The notes: a model not told the origin generated them from the sequence alone. Numbered from the stretch's first letter, positions 1 to 5,364 are shown. The stretch: 5,364 bases of DNA from JBDLID01 sp039715055 (GCA_039715055.1 JBDLID010000179.1:1-5364), one strand, 5' to 3'. Translations and numbers: made by a program.

Positions 1-8
1 TGAGTCAG

Positions 9-33
9 TGATGGACTTTTTACGAGTCCATCA
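9..33. repeat. Short perfect hairpin overlapping the ABC transporter stop codon
   Basis: Nine bases at 9-17 (TGATGGACT) are the exact reverse complement of 25-33 (AGTCCATCA), with a 7-base loop at 18-24. The minus-strand gene's TGA stop (31-33) is the outer end of the right arm, so the structure begins at the end of that reading frame. No T-run follows it on the minus strand (the bases beyond are CTGACTCA), so it is not a classical rho-independent terminator. It could still protect an mRNA 3' end or assist termination. From memory, hairpins with a core like ACTTTTTACGAGT are common between genes in Desulfobacterota, which would make it a dispersed repeat. I could not check this. Confidence 0.6.
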
Positions 34-2202
34 AATTTCTATCTGTCCGCTTTTTAAGGCCTCAAGCACTTCGGCTTTAGGTCCGTCCGCAATGATCTTG
101 CCGCCGTCAATGACGATTAACCGTTCCACCAGGGCCAATAGCGAGGCACGGTGGGTGATAAGAAGCAGTGTCTTTTTCTTCAGGATTCGTCCCAACTGGC
201 CACGAAGATTGGATTCGGTCTTGGCATCCATGGAGCTGGACGGTTCATCAAGCACCATAATAGGCGGGTCAAGAAGCACGGCTCTTGCCATGGCAATGGT
301 CTGGCGCTGGCCGCCGGAGAGTGCCCGGCCGTTTTCCCCCACCTCCATATCGTATCCTTTGGGATGTTTTTCGACAAAACCGGCGACTCCGCTCAGTCGG
401 GCGGCCCGGATGATATCGCTGTCTTCGGCATCATTTGCGCCAAGGGTGATGTTGTCGCGGACCGATCCGCGAAACAGGGTGACGTCCTGGGGGACGCAGC
501 CTATGTAGCGGCGAATCTCGGCCGGATCGATCTGGCGGATGTCGGTGCCGTCCATGGCCACCATGCCGCTTTTTGGCTCGTAGAGGCCGAGCAGCAGTTT
601 ACCAAGGGTAGTTTTACCGGAGCCGATGGGGCCGATGACAGCGACTTTTTCACCGGGCTGAATGATGAGGTTAATGTCTTTGAGGGCTGGTGAGGTCTGC
701 TCAGGATAACTGAACGAGACATCTTTGAGTTCGATCTTGCCGTCAAAGCGGGTGCGATGAAGAAATGTCTTGTTGGGCGGCCGCTCCACCGGCATCTCCA
801 TGATTTTTTTAAGTGTGGTAAGGGCGGTCTTGACCCGGTGAAAGCGGGCAGCCAGGCTGACCACCTGGGTCATCGGGCCGATGGCCTGACGGGTGAGGAT
901 AACCACGGCAATGAGCCCGCCCTGGGACATCTGGCCGTTGGAAATAAGGTAGACACCGGCAATCACCACCGCCACGACGGTCACCGACTGGACAAAGGCA
1001 GCCACATGGTTGACCGACGAGGAGAGAAAACGGGAGCGGGAGCTCCACTGGGAGATGTGGCTGACCGACTCCTCCCAGCTGCGCTGGATCTGGCTCTCGG
1101 CACCGAGCATTTTGATGGTTTCGATACCGGATAATCCTTCAACCAGGATGGCGTTTTTCTGAGCCGAGGCGTGAAATGATTTCTCCACCGCCTTTTTCAG
1201 GGGAAACTGGATAAAAAAGGCATAGAGAATAAGTGTCACAATGGCGACAAGATGAACAATAACCGAGGCACCGCCTATGTACCAGATGGCAAGTAGACCG
1301 AGGACGACAAAGGGCAGGTCAATGATGGCGGTGATGGAAAAGGAGGTAATGAAGTCTTTGATGGTATCAAACTGCTGCAGGTTTTTTGAAAATGAGCCCG
1401 TTGACTTGGGGCGAACCTCCATGCGCAACCCGAGTACCTTTTCAAAGAGAAGTGCCGATATCTTGAGGTTGGCCTTTTTACCCGCCTCGTCGATAAAGTA
1501 GCCGCGCAGGCCGCGCATCAACAGGGAAAAAAGATAGATAACACCAATGCCGATGGCCAGCACCCAGAGGGTGTCAAAGGCGCTGTTGGGGATGACCCGG
1601 TCGTAGACGTTGAGAATGAAAAAGGGTGTTGCCAGCCCCAGGGCGTTAATCAGAAAGGAGGCCATCAGGACATCGCGATAAATCCGCCAGGAAGAAAAAA
1701 GTGTACCCCAGAACCAGTTGCCGTTTTTGCTGGAGCGTTCGGCGATTGAATCCTTACGGTCTCGATAGCGTGGGTGAACAAAGATCGAATAGCCGGTGTA
1801 GCTCTTTTCCATAACCGACATCGGAATCTCTTCCTTGCCCATGCCGGTCTCGGGCAGCAGTACGGTGAGTGTGTTGTTCTTCTGGTTGATGGCCAGGAGG
1901 ATGCAGGCCCGCTGCTCATCGAGAAGCAGGATGGTGGGCAGCTCCAGGTTGGTCATTTTGGCCAGCGGCCGGTTAAGTACCCTGGAGGAGAGCCCGGCCC
2001 TGTGGGCGGCACGAGCCGTGAGCTGAACAGTGAGGCGGTTGCCAACGAGCGGCAGCCCGGCGCGAATGGCGGTCTTTGACACCGGGTGGCCGTGAAGTTT
2101 GGAGAGCTGGGCCAGACAGTCGGTCAGCGGATCATCAATGGTATCGGTATCGCTGCCGAGATCCCATTTTTTTTCGGCCTTGGTGATGATCTTTTTTGCC
2201 AT
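31..2202 (-). CDS. Type I secretion system permease/ATPase (LssB/HlyB-like ABC exporter)
   Basis: This is an inner-membrane ABC exporter that would power one-step secretion of a protein substrate, such as an RTX protein or large adhesin, together with a membrane-fusion protein and a TolC-like channel. From the ATG at 2202 it has 723 residues, usual for the family. Residues about 24-145 form a C39-peptidase-like domain. Its only nearby Cys (C29, in DPLTDCLAQL) lies too close to the HG motif to be the catalytic Cys. The catalytic His and Asp positions also appear replaced, so it should bind substrate without cleaving it. About six membrane segments follow (roughly 180-450), including the family hallmark NVYDRVIPN at 198-206. 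The ATPase has Walker A GPIGSGKT (523-530), Q-loop Q572, signature LSGGQ (628-632), Walker B IMVLDEP with E653, and H-loop H684, all intact. The ATG is preferred because AAGAGGG lies 11 bases upstream (2214-2220). An in-frame GTG at 2238 would add 12 residues but has no Shine-Dalgarno sequence. Partner genes are not in the window. Confidence 0.93.
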   Translation of the reverse strand: MAKKIITKAEKKWDLGSDTDTIDDPLTDCLAQLSKLHGHPVSKTAIRAGLPLVGNRLTVQLTARAAHRAGLSSRVLNRPLAKMTNLELPTILLLDEQRACILLAINQKNNTLTVLLPETGMGKEEIPMSVMEKSYTGYSIFVHPRYRDRKDSIAERSSKNGNWFWGTLFSSWRIYRDVLMASFLINALGLATPFFILNVYDRVIPNSAFDTLWVLAIGIGVIYLFSLLMRGLRGYFIDEAGKKANLKISALLFEKVLGLRMEVRPKSTGSFSKNLQQFDTIKDFITSFSITAIIDLPFVVLGLLAIWYIGGASVIVHLVAIVTLILYAFFIQFPLKKAVEKSFHASAQKNAILVEGLSGIETIKMLGAESQIQRSWEESVSHISQWSSRSRFLSSSVNHVAAFVQSVTVVAVVIAGVYLISNGQMSQGGLIAVVILTRQAIGPMTQVVSLAARFHRVKTALTTLKKIMEMPVERPPNKTFLHRTRFDGKIELKDVSFSYPEQTSPALKDINLIIQPGEKVAVIGPIGSGKTTLGKLLLGLYEPKSGMVAMDGTDIRQIDPAEIRRYIGCVPQDVTLFRGSVRDNITLGANDAEDSDIIRAARLSGVAGFVEKHPKGYDMEVGENGRALSGGQRQTIAMARAVLLDPPIMVLDEPSSSMDAKTESNLRGQLGRILKKKTLLLITHRASLLALVERLIVIDGGKIIADGPKAEVLEALKSGQIEI

Positions 2203-2363
2203 GGTTTGTATTGCCCTCTTCTGACCACTGCAGGCCACCTTGAAGAAATCGAAGGAAATCGCTAATTATTCAAGGCACCCTGTAATGGATTTCGACAATA
2301 GAATTGTTTTTTGAATGCTGAGTGATACTGTTTCTTATCGTTGGAATTCTCCCAGGAAAAACA

Positions 2364-2400
2364 ATGTGATTCACACCTTTAATTCTAAATTGAATCATAT
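2364..2400. promoter_or_regulatory. Inverted repeats, possible operator
   Basis: Two symmetries overlap here. First, 2365-2375 reads TGTGATTCACA, a perfect 11-bp palindrome around a central T. Second, TGATTCA (2367-2373) is the exact reverse complement of TGAATCA (2391-2397), 17 bases apart, and the match extends to 9 of 10 bases over 2364-2373 and 2391-2400. The site lies about 162 bp from the exporter start and about 200 bp from the protease start, where a regulator could act on either gene. The half-sites resemble those of CRP (TGTGA and TCACA), but their spacing is one base instead of six, so it is not a standard CRP site. The regulator is unknown. Confidence 0.35.
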
Positions 2401-2460
2401 TTCCCAGGCCATAGTCAACCATCAAAAAAATAAAAATTTGAAATAGTTACTGTAAATAAA

Positions 2461-2528
2461 CGTCGGGAGTTAAACTTGTCTTGACGAACCGGTCATGAAG
2501 TATAACAGTATTTTGTTAACTCCTGGCG
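2461..2528. repeat. 13-bp inverted repeat flanking the candidate protease promoter
   Basis: CGTCGGGAGTTAA (2461-2473) matches the reverse complement of TTAACTCCTGGCG (2516-2528) at 11 of 13 positions. Both mismatches would be G-U pairs in RNA. The arms are 42 bases apart and bracket the candidate promoter. A third related copy, GCCGGGAG, lies at 2540-2547. If transcription starts near 2513 the left arm is not in the mRNA, so the left/right symmetry would act at the DNA level, for instance as paired binding sites. The right arm and third copy could act in the RNA leader. Confidence 0.45.
2476..2506 (+). promoter_or_regulatory. htrA: Candidate promoter for the HtrA protease
   Basis: The hexamer TATAAC (2501-2506) matches five of six bases of the sigma-70 -10 box. 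Upstream -35 candidates are TTGACG (2481-2486), which leaves only 14 bases, and TTGTCT (2476-2481), which leaves 19. Neither spacing is ideal. A second reading is a sigma-E-like site, with AAACTT at 2472-2477 followed 15 bases later by TCATGA at 2493-2498. This would suit an envelope-stress protease, but the match is loose. The region is the most promoter-like stretch upstream of the protease and would give a leader of about 88 bases. The sequence alone cannot decide the sigma factor. Confidence 0.4.
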
Positions 2529-2592
2529 ATTTGCAATGTGCCGGGAGCGGAGCGGAGGGGAGAACCGTTTCGACCAGTTTAACAGGAGGTTA
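2516..2592 (+). promoter_or_regulatory. Structured leader with two competing pairings, one covering the ribosome binding site
   Basis: The segment CTCCTGGC (2520-2527) can pair with GCCGGGAG (2540-2547) to form an 8-bp stem with one G-U and a 12-base loop. The same segment, extended as TAACTCCTG (2517-2525), is complementary to CAGGAG-G-TTA (2583-2592) with one bulged G. That stretch contains the Shine-Dalgarno sequence AGGAGGT at 2584-2590. The two pairings exclude each other, so one would leave the ribosome binding site open and the other would close it. Between them lie four GGAGN units in a row (2544-2563). That a temperature or stress signal sets the balance is inference. Confidence 0.35.
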
Positions 2593-2600
2593 TTTCACAG

Positions 2601-4064
2601 ATGAAGGTCAACAGAACAGAGATGGAGAGACTGTTTTTTGTCTCAACCGCACTTGTATTCTTTTTTTCAATATTTGTTTCACCTGCTATTGCGGACGACT
2701 CCGGCAGCCAACCGTTTCACCCGGCAAAGGGTTTTGCCCATGTGGTAAAAAAGGCGGGACCGGCGGTTGTCCATGTCCGGGTTGAAAAGTCCATGGGCCG
2801 GCAGCCCAGGATGCCCAACGACTCCAACCATTTTTTTGAAGAGCCTTTTTTTGAACATTTCTTTGGTCCCCGCTTCCGCCAGCCCGAACGGGAGCGTCGT
2901 TCGCCCCATCGCTTTAAACAGCGTGGTGCAGGATCGGGTTTTATCATTGGTGAGGAAGGCTATATTCTCACCAACAATCATGTGGTGGAAGGTGCCGATG
3001 TGATCACCGTCCGTCTCGCCGATGAGCGGGAGTTCAAGGCCAAAATTGTTGGTACCGACCCCCAGTCCGATGTGGCAGTGATCAAGATCGACGGTAAGGA
3101 TCTGCCGGTTCTGCCCCTGGGTGACTCGAACAAAATCGAGGTTGGCGAGTGGGTAATTGCCATCGGCAGCCCCTTTGAACTCAGTCAGTCAGTGACCGTC
3201 GGTGTGGTCAGTGCCAAAGGACGCAGCCGGATGGGCATCAATGACTATGAAAATTTCATCCAGACCGATGCGGCGATTAACCCCGGTAATTCGGGTGGGC
3301 CGCTGCTCAACACCAGCGGTGAGGCAGTGGGGATCAATACCGCTATTTTTTCCCGCAGCGGTGGAAACATGGGAATCGGTTTTGCCATCCCCATTAACAT
3401 GGCGAAAAATATCGAAAAGCAGCTCAAGAGCAACGGCAAGGTTACCCGCGGCTGGCTTGGTGTGGTAATCCAGGACGTTACCGAGGCCCTGGCCCGATCA
3501 TTTGGGTTGGAACAGGCTGAGGGCATCCTGGTTGCCGAGGTGGCTGAGGATTCTCCTGCTGCAAGAGGCGGCCTGAGTCAGGGGGATGTCATTGTCGGTC
3601 TTGATGGTGTTCAGGTAAAGGGAGTGGACGAGCTGCGTAACAAGGTGGCAATGATCACTCCCGGCACCACGGTGGCGGTGACCGTTATCCGTGACCGCTC
3701 CAAAAAGGAGATCAAGGTCAAAATAGGTGAACAGCCTTCAGATATGGGCGGGTTCAAGCCAGGTGCAGAGCCTTCCATGCTCGAGGAGCTGGGCATCTCA
3801 CTGCAGAATCTGACTCCGGAACTGGCCAAGCGCTTCGGTTATCAGAACAGGGAGGGGGTACTGGTGGCAAGTGTTGAGCCATCCAGTCCGGCTGCCGGTG
3901 TCGGGCTCCGCTCTGGACAGTTGATCGAGGAGGTCAACAAACACAGGGTGAGCAACCTTGGCGAACTCTCCAAAGTCATTGAAAAGGAGAGGGCCAGCGG
4001 TGAGCTCCTGCTTCGTGTACGCTCCGGGCGCATGGTCCAGTATATTGTTCTGGAACTTAATTAG
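2601..4064 (+). CDS. htrA: Periplasmic HtrA-family serine protease/chaperone (DegP/DegQ type)
   Basis: This is a 487-residue Do-type protease that degrades or refolds damaged envelope proteins in the periplasm. E. coli DegP and DegQ are of similar length. A signal peptide is clear: a charged start, a hydrophobic core at 11-27 and a likely cut after AIA (31/32). The trypsin-like domain follows, with the triad His127 (TNNHVV), Asp157 (SDVAV) and Ser231 (GNSGGPL). PDZ1 spans about 282-370, with the peptide-binding loop GWLGV at 284-288, and PDZ2 about 392-485. Everything needed for activity is present. The loop before the catalytic His (about 72-108) is rich in Phe, His, Arg and Pro. The protein has no Cys, so it lacks the cysteine pair I recall from the DegP LA loop. 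This leans towards DegQ, but DegP and DegQ cannot be separated here. The start is supported by AGGAGGT at 2584-2590, ten bases upstream; an internal ATG at codon 8 has no comparable site. Confidence 0.96.
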   Translation: MKVNRTEMERLFFVSTALVFFFSIFVSPAIADDSGSQPFHPAKGFAHVVKKAGPAVVHVRVEKSMGRQPRMPNDSNHFFEEPFFEHFFGPRFRQPERERRSPHRFKQRGAGSGFIIGEEGYILTNNHVVEGADVITVRLADEREFKAKIVGTDPQSDVAVIKIDGKDLPVLPLGDSNKIEVGEWVIAIGSPFELSQSVTVGVVSAKGRSRMGINDYENFIQTDAAINPGNSGGPLLNTSGEAVGINTAIFSRSGGNMGIGFAIPINMAKNIEKQLKSNGKVTRGWLGVVIQDVTEALARSFGLEQAEGILVAEVAEDSPAARGGLSQGDVIVGLDGVQVKGVDELRNKVAMITPGTTVAVTVIRDRSKKEIKVKIGEQPSDMGGFKPGAEPSMLEELGISLQNLTPELAKRFGYQNREGVLVASVEPSSPAAGVGLRSGQLIEEVNKHRVSNLGELSKVIEKERASGELLLRVRSGRMVQYIVLELN

Positions 4065-4207
4065 CTGATGCCTGCCCATAAATGGACCTTTCGCCCGATC
4101 TCTACGTCATGCTCAAAAAATAATGCTTGGAATATCAAACATATGCCTGCGCTTATTGTTTTCGCAGTCCTTGATATCAACCAAAATGACCTGTTTCTGG
4201 ACAGACA

Positions 4208-4244
4208 CTATTTATCCGGAAATTTTTAATTTCCGGATAAATAG
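4208..4244. repeat. Perfect 37-bp palindrome (17-bp stem, 3-base loop)
   Basis: Positions 4208-4224 are the exact reverse complement of 4228-4244, with TTT at the centre (4225-4227). Each arm is AT-rich around a CCGG core. No T-run follows on either strand, so it does not look like a standard terminator. It may nevertheless end the protease transcript or protect its 3' end, or act as a dimeric protein binding site. It could also be a mobile palindromic repeat. No second copy is seen in this window. Confidence 0.75.
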
Positions 4245-4268
4245 CGAATAAGTCCTACTTTGGGTGAT

Positions 4269-4274
4269 TATAAA
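4269..4274 (+). promoter_or_regulatory. Weak -10-like element upstream of the pseudouridine synthase
   Basis: TATAAA matches five of six bases of the sigma-70 -10 consensus. Transcription would start near 4281, which is the first base of the hairpin at 4281-4311, so the mRNA could begin with that hairpin. No good -35 is seen at 16-18 bases upstream, so this is only a candidate. Confidence 0.25.
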
Positions 4275-4280
4275 TTTTAC

Positions 4281-4311
4281 CGGGGAAGCGACTGCAACGG
4301 TCGTTTCCCCG
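4281..4311 (+). promoter_or_regulatory. 12-bp GC-rich hairpin just before the pseudouridine synthase start
   Basis: CGGGGAAGCGAC (4281-4292) pairs with GTCGTTTCCCCG (4300-4311) through 12 base pairs, one of them G-U, around a 7-base loop (TGCAACG). The following bases, TTCTATCTT, are T-rich but interrupted. It could therefore be an imperfect rho-independent terminator or attenuator for the upstream transcript, or a 5' leader structure. It ends 16 bases before the ATG at 4328, in the space where a Shine-Dalgarno sequence would normally lie and none is visible. Confidence 0.6.
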
Positions 4312-4327
4312 TTCTATCTTGACCAAT

Positions 4328-5200
4328 ATGCTGGAACACCTCATTGGGTCCGAATTTCATAATGTCCGTCTCGATAAGTTCATCAGAAAGCAGTATCCGC
4401 TGCTGCCCAAATCGGGTCTTTTTAAACTGATCCGCAAGGGCAGAATCAAGGTCAACAACAAAAAACAGACGCAAAATTACCGCCTTCTGGAAGGTGATGT
4501 TGTCAGGATATGGGCGATAATGCCTGAAAACAAATCCCCTTCGCTGGTCCAGCTGAACTCTTCTCAAAAAGAGATGATCCGCAGGGCCATCGTCTACCAG
4601 GACAAGGAACTGCTCATTTTCAACAAGCCGGCCGGGTTGGTGATGTATCGCGGATCAGGCCATGACTACGGCCTCAATGAGATGGTCGCTGCTTACCTGG
4701 AAAATAAAGATTTTACCTTTGTCAACCGTATTGACAAACCAACCTCGGGCCTGGTGCTTGGTGCAAAAAACCTGGTGGTTACCCGGAAACTCTCGGAACT
4801 TATCCGCACCCGTGAGGTGGAGAAGTATTACGCAGTTGTGGTGGATGGCGAGGTGCAGCGCGACCGCTTCAGTCTTGAATCTCACCTGAAAAAGGGTGAG
4901 AAGAAAGTGAGTGAAGCAGCTTCGGATGAAAAGGGGAGCCGACTGGCAATTGCTGATTTTACGGTGGAGAGACGTGGTCACGGCCGAACTCTTCTCACAG
5001 CCAGGCTTCACACCGGCCGAACCCATCAGCTCCGTGTTCAGCTGGCCCAGGCTGGCCACCCCATTGTCGGTGATCATAAATATGGCAGGGGAGGGGGAGG
5101 AGAGATGCTGCTTTTTTCCCGTAGACTTGTCGTTGAAGCCTATGGCATCGATATTGAGCTTGACCTGCCTAAAGCGTTTCTCGCCGCCTTGACTCCTTGA
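4328..5200 (+). CDS. RluA-family pseudouridine synthase with N-terminal S4 domain (RluC-like)
   Basis: This cytoplasmic enzyme would convert specific uridines to pseudouridine, most likely in 23S rRNA. From the ATG at 4328 it has 290 residues, somewhat shorter than the 319 I recall for E. coli RluC. Residues about 11-60 form an S4 RNA-binding domain whose PKSGLFKLIRKG...VNNKK...Y.LLEGDVVRI pattern resembles RluC. The catalytic domain begins near 88. Its motif FVNRIDKPTSG carries the catalytic Asp at 136; this reads N-R-I-D-K where RluC has H-R-L-D-R, a variation the family tolerates. EVEKYYAVVVDG (163-174) and RTHQLRVQL...GHPIVGD (231-249) are further family motifs. The ATG is chosen because the S4 domain begins soon after it. 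A TTG nine bases upstream (4319) is in frame, and neither start has a Shine-Dalgarno sequence. RNA target and exact subfamily cannot be fixed from sequence alone. Confidence 0.92.
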   Translation: MLEHLIGSEFHNVRLDKFIRKQYPLLPKSGLFKLIRKGRIKVNNKKQTQNYRLLEGDVVRIWAIMPENKSPSLVQLNSSQKEMIRRAIVYQDKELLIFNKPAGLVMYRGSGHDYGLNEMVAAYLENKDFTFVNRIDKPTSGLVLGAKNLVVTRKLSELIRTREVEKYYAVVVDGEVQRDRFSLESHLKKGEKKVSEAASDEKGSRLAIADFTVERRGHGRTLLTARLHTGRTHQLRVQLAQAGHPIVGDHKYGRGGGGEMLLFSRRLVVEAYGIDIELDLPKAFLAALTP

Positions 5201-5216
5201 ATATTGACAGCAGCAG

Positions 5217-5361
5217 GTTCAGTAGCAGGTAGGTTGGGTAGAACAAAGTGAAACCCAACACCAGAGCCAACAATAGGCAGTGAAGTATCTCCTGTTGTTG
5301 GGTTGCGCTCCGCTTAACCCAACCTACGATCTACGATTTTTTGCCTGCAGCAGTGCTGAAC
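5217..5361. repeat. Nested palindromic repeat element (TAGGTTGGGT family)
   Basis: The core has two 32-base arms, 5229-5260 and 5296-5327. Read as inverted repeats they agree at about 24 of 32 positions, with most differences being transitions that would still pair in RNA. The outer ends GTAGGTTGGGT and ACCCAACCTAC match perfectly. Each arm is itself a small hairpin, GTTGGGT facing ACCCAAC, so the unit can fold as one long stem or as two side-by-side stems. Pairing continues outwards: GTTCAGTA (5217-5224) with TGCTGAAC (5354-5361), and GCAGG (5225-5229) with CCTGC (5344-5348). From memory, repeats with the core GTAGGTTGGGTT...AACCCAACA are dispersed in many proteobacterial and cyanobacterial genomes. 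No coding sequence is visible inside. A run of six T at 5337-5342 could let it end the upstream transcript. Confidence 0.75.
5324..5337. repeat. Tandem duplication of CTACGAT
   Basis: The 7-mer CTACGAT occurs twice head to tail (5324-5330 and 5331-5337) at the right edge of the palindromic element's core and runs into six T. It may be a small slippage duplication or part of the element's boundary. Confidence 0.6.
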
Positions 5362-5364
5362 AGG

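Larger units (their letters stand above)
2203..2600. other. Divergent intergenic region between the ABC exporter and the protease
   Basis: This 398-bp AT-rich stretch has no credible gene. It must hold the start signals for both flanking genes. On the exporter side I see a Shine-Dalgarno sequence but no convincing -35/-10 pair. On the protease side there is a candidate promoter, two sets of inverted repeats and a structured leader, described separately. A repeated seven-mer TCCCAGG occurs at 2350-2356 and 2402-2408 on either side of the first inverted repeat. A near-duplicate pair (GAAGAAATC, GAAGGAAATC) sits at 2242-2260. I attach no function to these small repeats. Confidence 0.6.
4065..4327. 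other. Spacer between the protease and the pseudouridine synthase
   Basis: This 263-bp stretch carries no convincing gene. Its first part (4065-4200) shows only a weak 5-bp hairpin (CTGCG at 4147-4151 with CGCAG at 4163-4167) and a 10-bp palindrome TTGATATCAA at 4171-4180. The second part holds the two strong dyads listed separately. No clear rho-independent terminator with a U-run follows the protease gene directly. Confidence 0.6.

Noticed and set aside
8..693. Long plus-strand open frames (166 and 180 codons) opposite the exporter's ATPase domain
   Set aside because: They lie fully antisense to a clearly conserved coding region, show no recognisable domains, and are the expected by-product of codon bias in the true gene.
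2203..2238. GTG start for the exporter at 2238
   Set aside because: It has no Shine-Dalgarno sequence, while the ATG at 2202 has AAGAGGG 11 bases upstream. The extra 12 residues (MACSGQKRAIQT) show no family feature. It remains possible.
2295..2307. Small hairpin ACAAT-AGA-ATTGT followed by T residues
   Set aside because: A 5-bp AT-rich stem is too weak for a terminator and no gene ends here on the plus strand.
2365..2375. CRP binding site
   Set aside because: The half-sites TGTGA and TCACA are present but are separated by one base rather than six.
2495..2785. 96-codon plus-strand frame overlapping the protease start
   Set aside because: It has no ribosome binding site, begins within the candidate promoter, and reads the conserved protease in another frame.
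4171..4180. TTGATATCAA as an FNR-type site
   Set aside because: The half-sites TTGAT and ATCAA are present but the four-base spacer is missing; a 10-bp AT-rich palindrome is plausible by chance.
4068..4229. 53-codon frame starting 4 bases after the protease stop
   Set aside because: It has no clear ribosome binding site and no recognisable family, and it ends inside the 37-bp palindrome. Probably chance, though translational coupling to the protease cannot be ruled out.
4655..5077. 140-codon minus-strand frame inside the pseudouridine synthase gene
   Set aside because: It is antisense to the conserved catalytic domain and shows no motif of its own.
5217..5361. CRISPR array or attC site
   Set aside because: The repeats are inverted rather than direct and regularly spaced, and there is no cas gene or integrase nearby.

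Overview
The window looks like ordinary chromosomal DNA from a Gram-negative, proteobacteria-like organism, with three complete protein genes and several structured non-coding stretches. The Gram-negative call rests on a type I secretion ATPase of the LssB/HlyB kind and a periplasmic HtrA protease with two PDZ domains. The short hairpin at the left edge and the protein style suggest Desulfobacterota or a relative. That is an impression from memory, not something the sequence proves. There is no phage, CRISPR, integrase or toxin-antitoxin signature.

Layout: a minus-strand type I secretion ABC transporter (31-2202) ends inside a small hairpin at 9-33. A 398-bp AT-rich divergent intergenic region (2203-2600) holds several inverted repeats, a candidate promoter and a leader, then a plus-strand HtrA/DegP-DegQ protease (2601-4064). 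A 263-bp spacer (4065-4327) holds a perfect 37-bp palindrome and a second 12-bp-stem hairpin next to the start of a plus-strand RluA-family pseudouridine synthase (4328-5200). The right end (about 5217-5361) is a nested palindromic repeat built on TAGGTTGGGT/ACCCAACCTA.

The genes do not form an obvious pathway. The secretion ATPase is divergent from the other two and its membrane-fusion and outer-membrane partners are not in the window. The protease and the pseudouridine synthase share a strand, but the two hairpins between them argue for separate transcription or attenuation. The protein families are all well known. The less explained material is non-coding: a possible switch in the protease leader, in which one segment can pair either with a neighbouring hairpin arm or with the Shine-Dalgarno sequence; the 37-bp palindrome without a U-tract; the hairpin abutting a start codon that lacks a Shine-Dalgarno sequence; and the terminal palindromic element.
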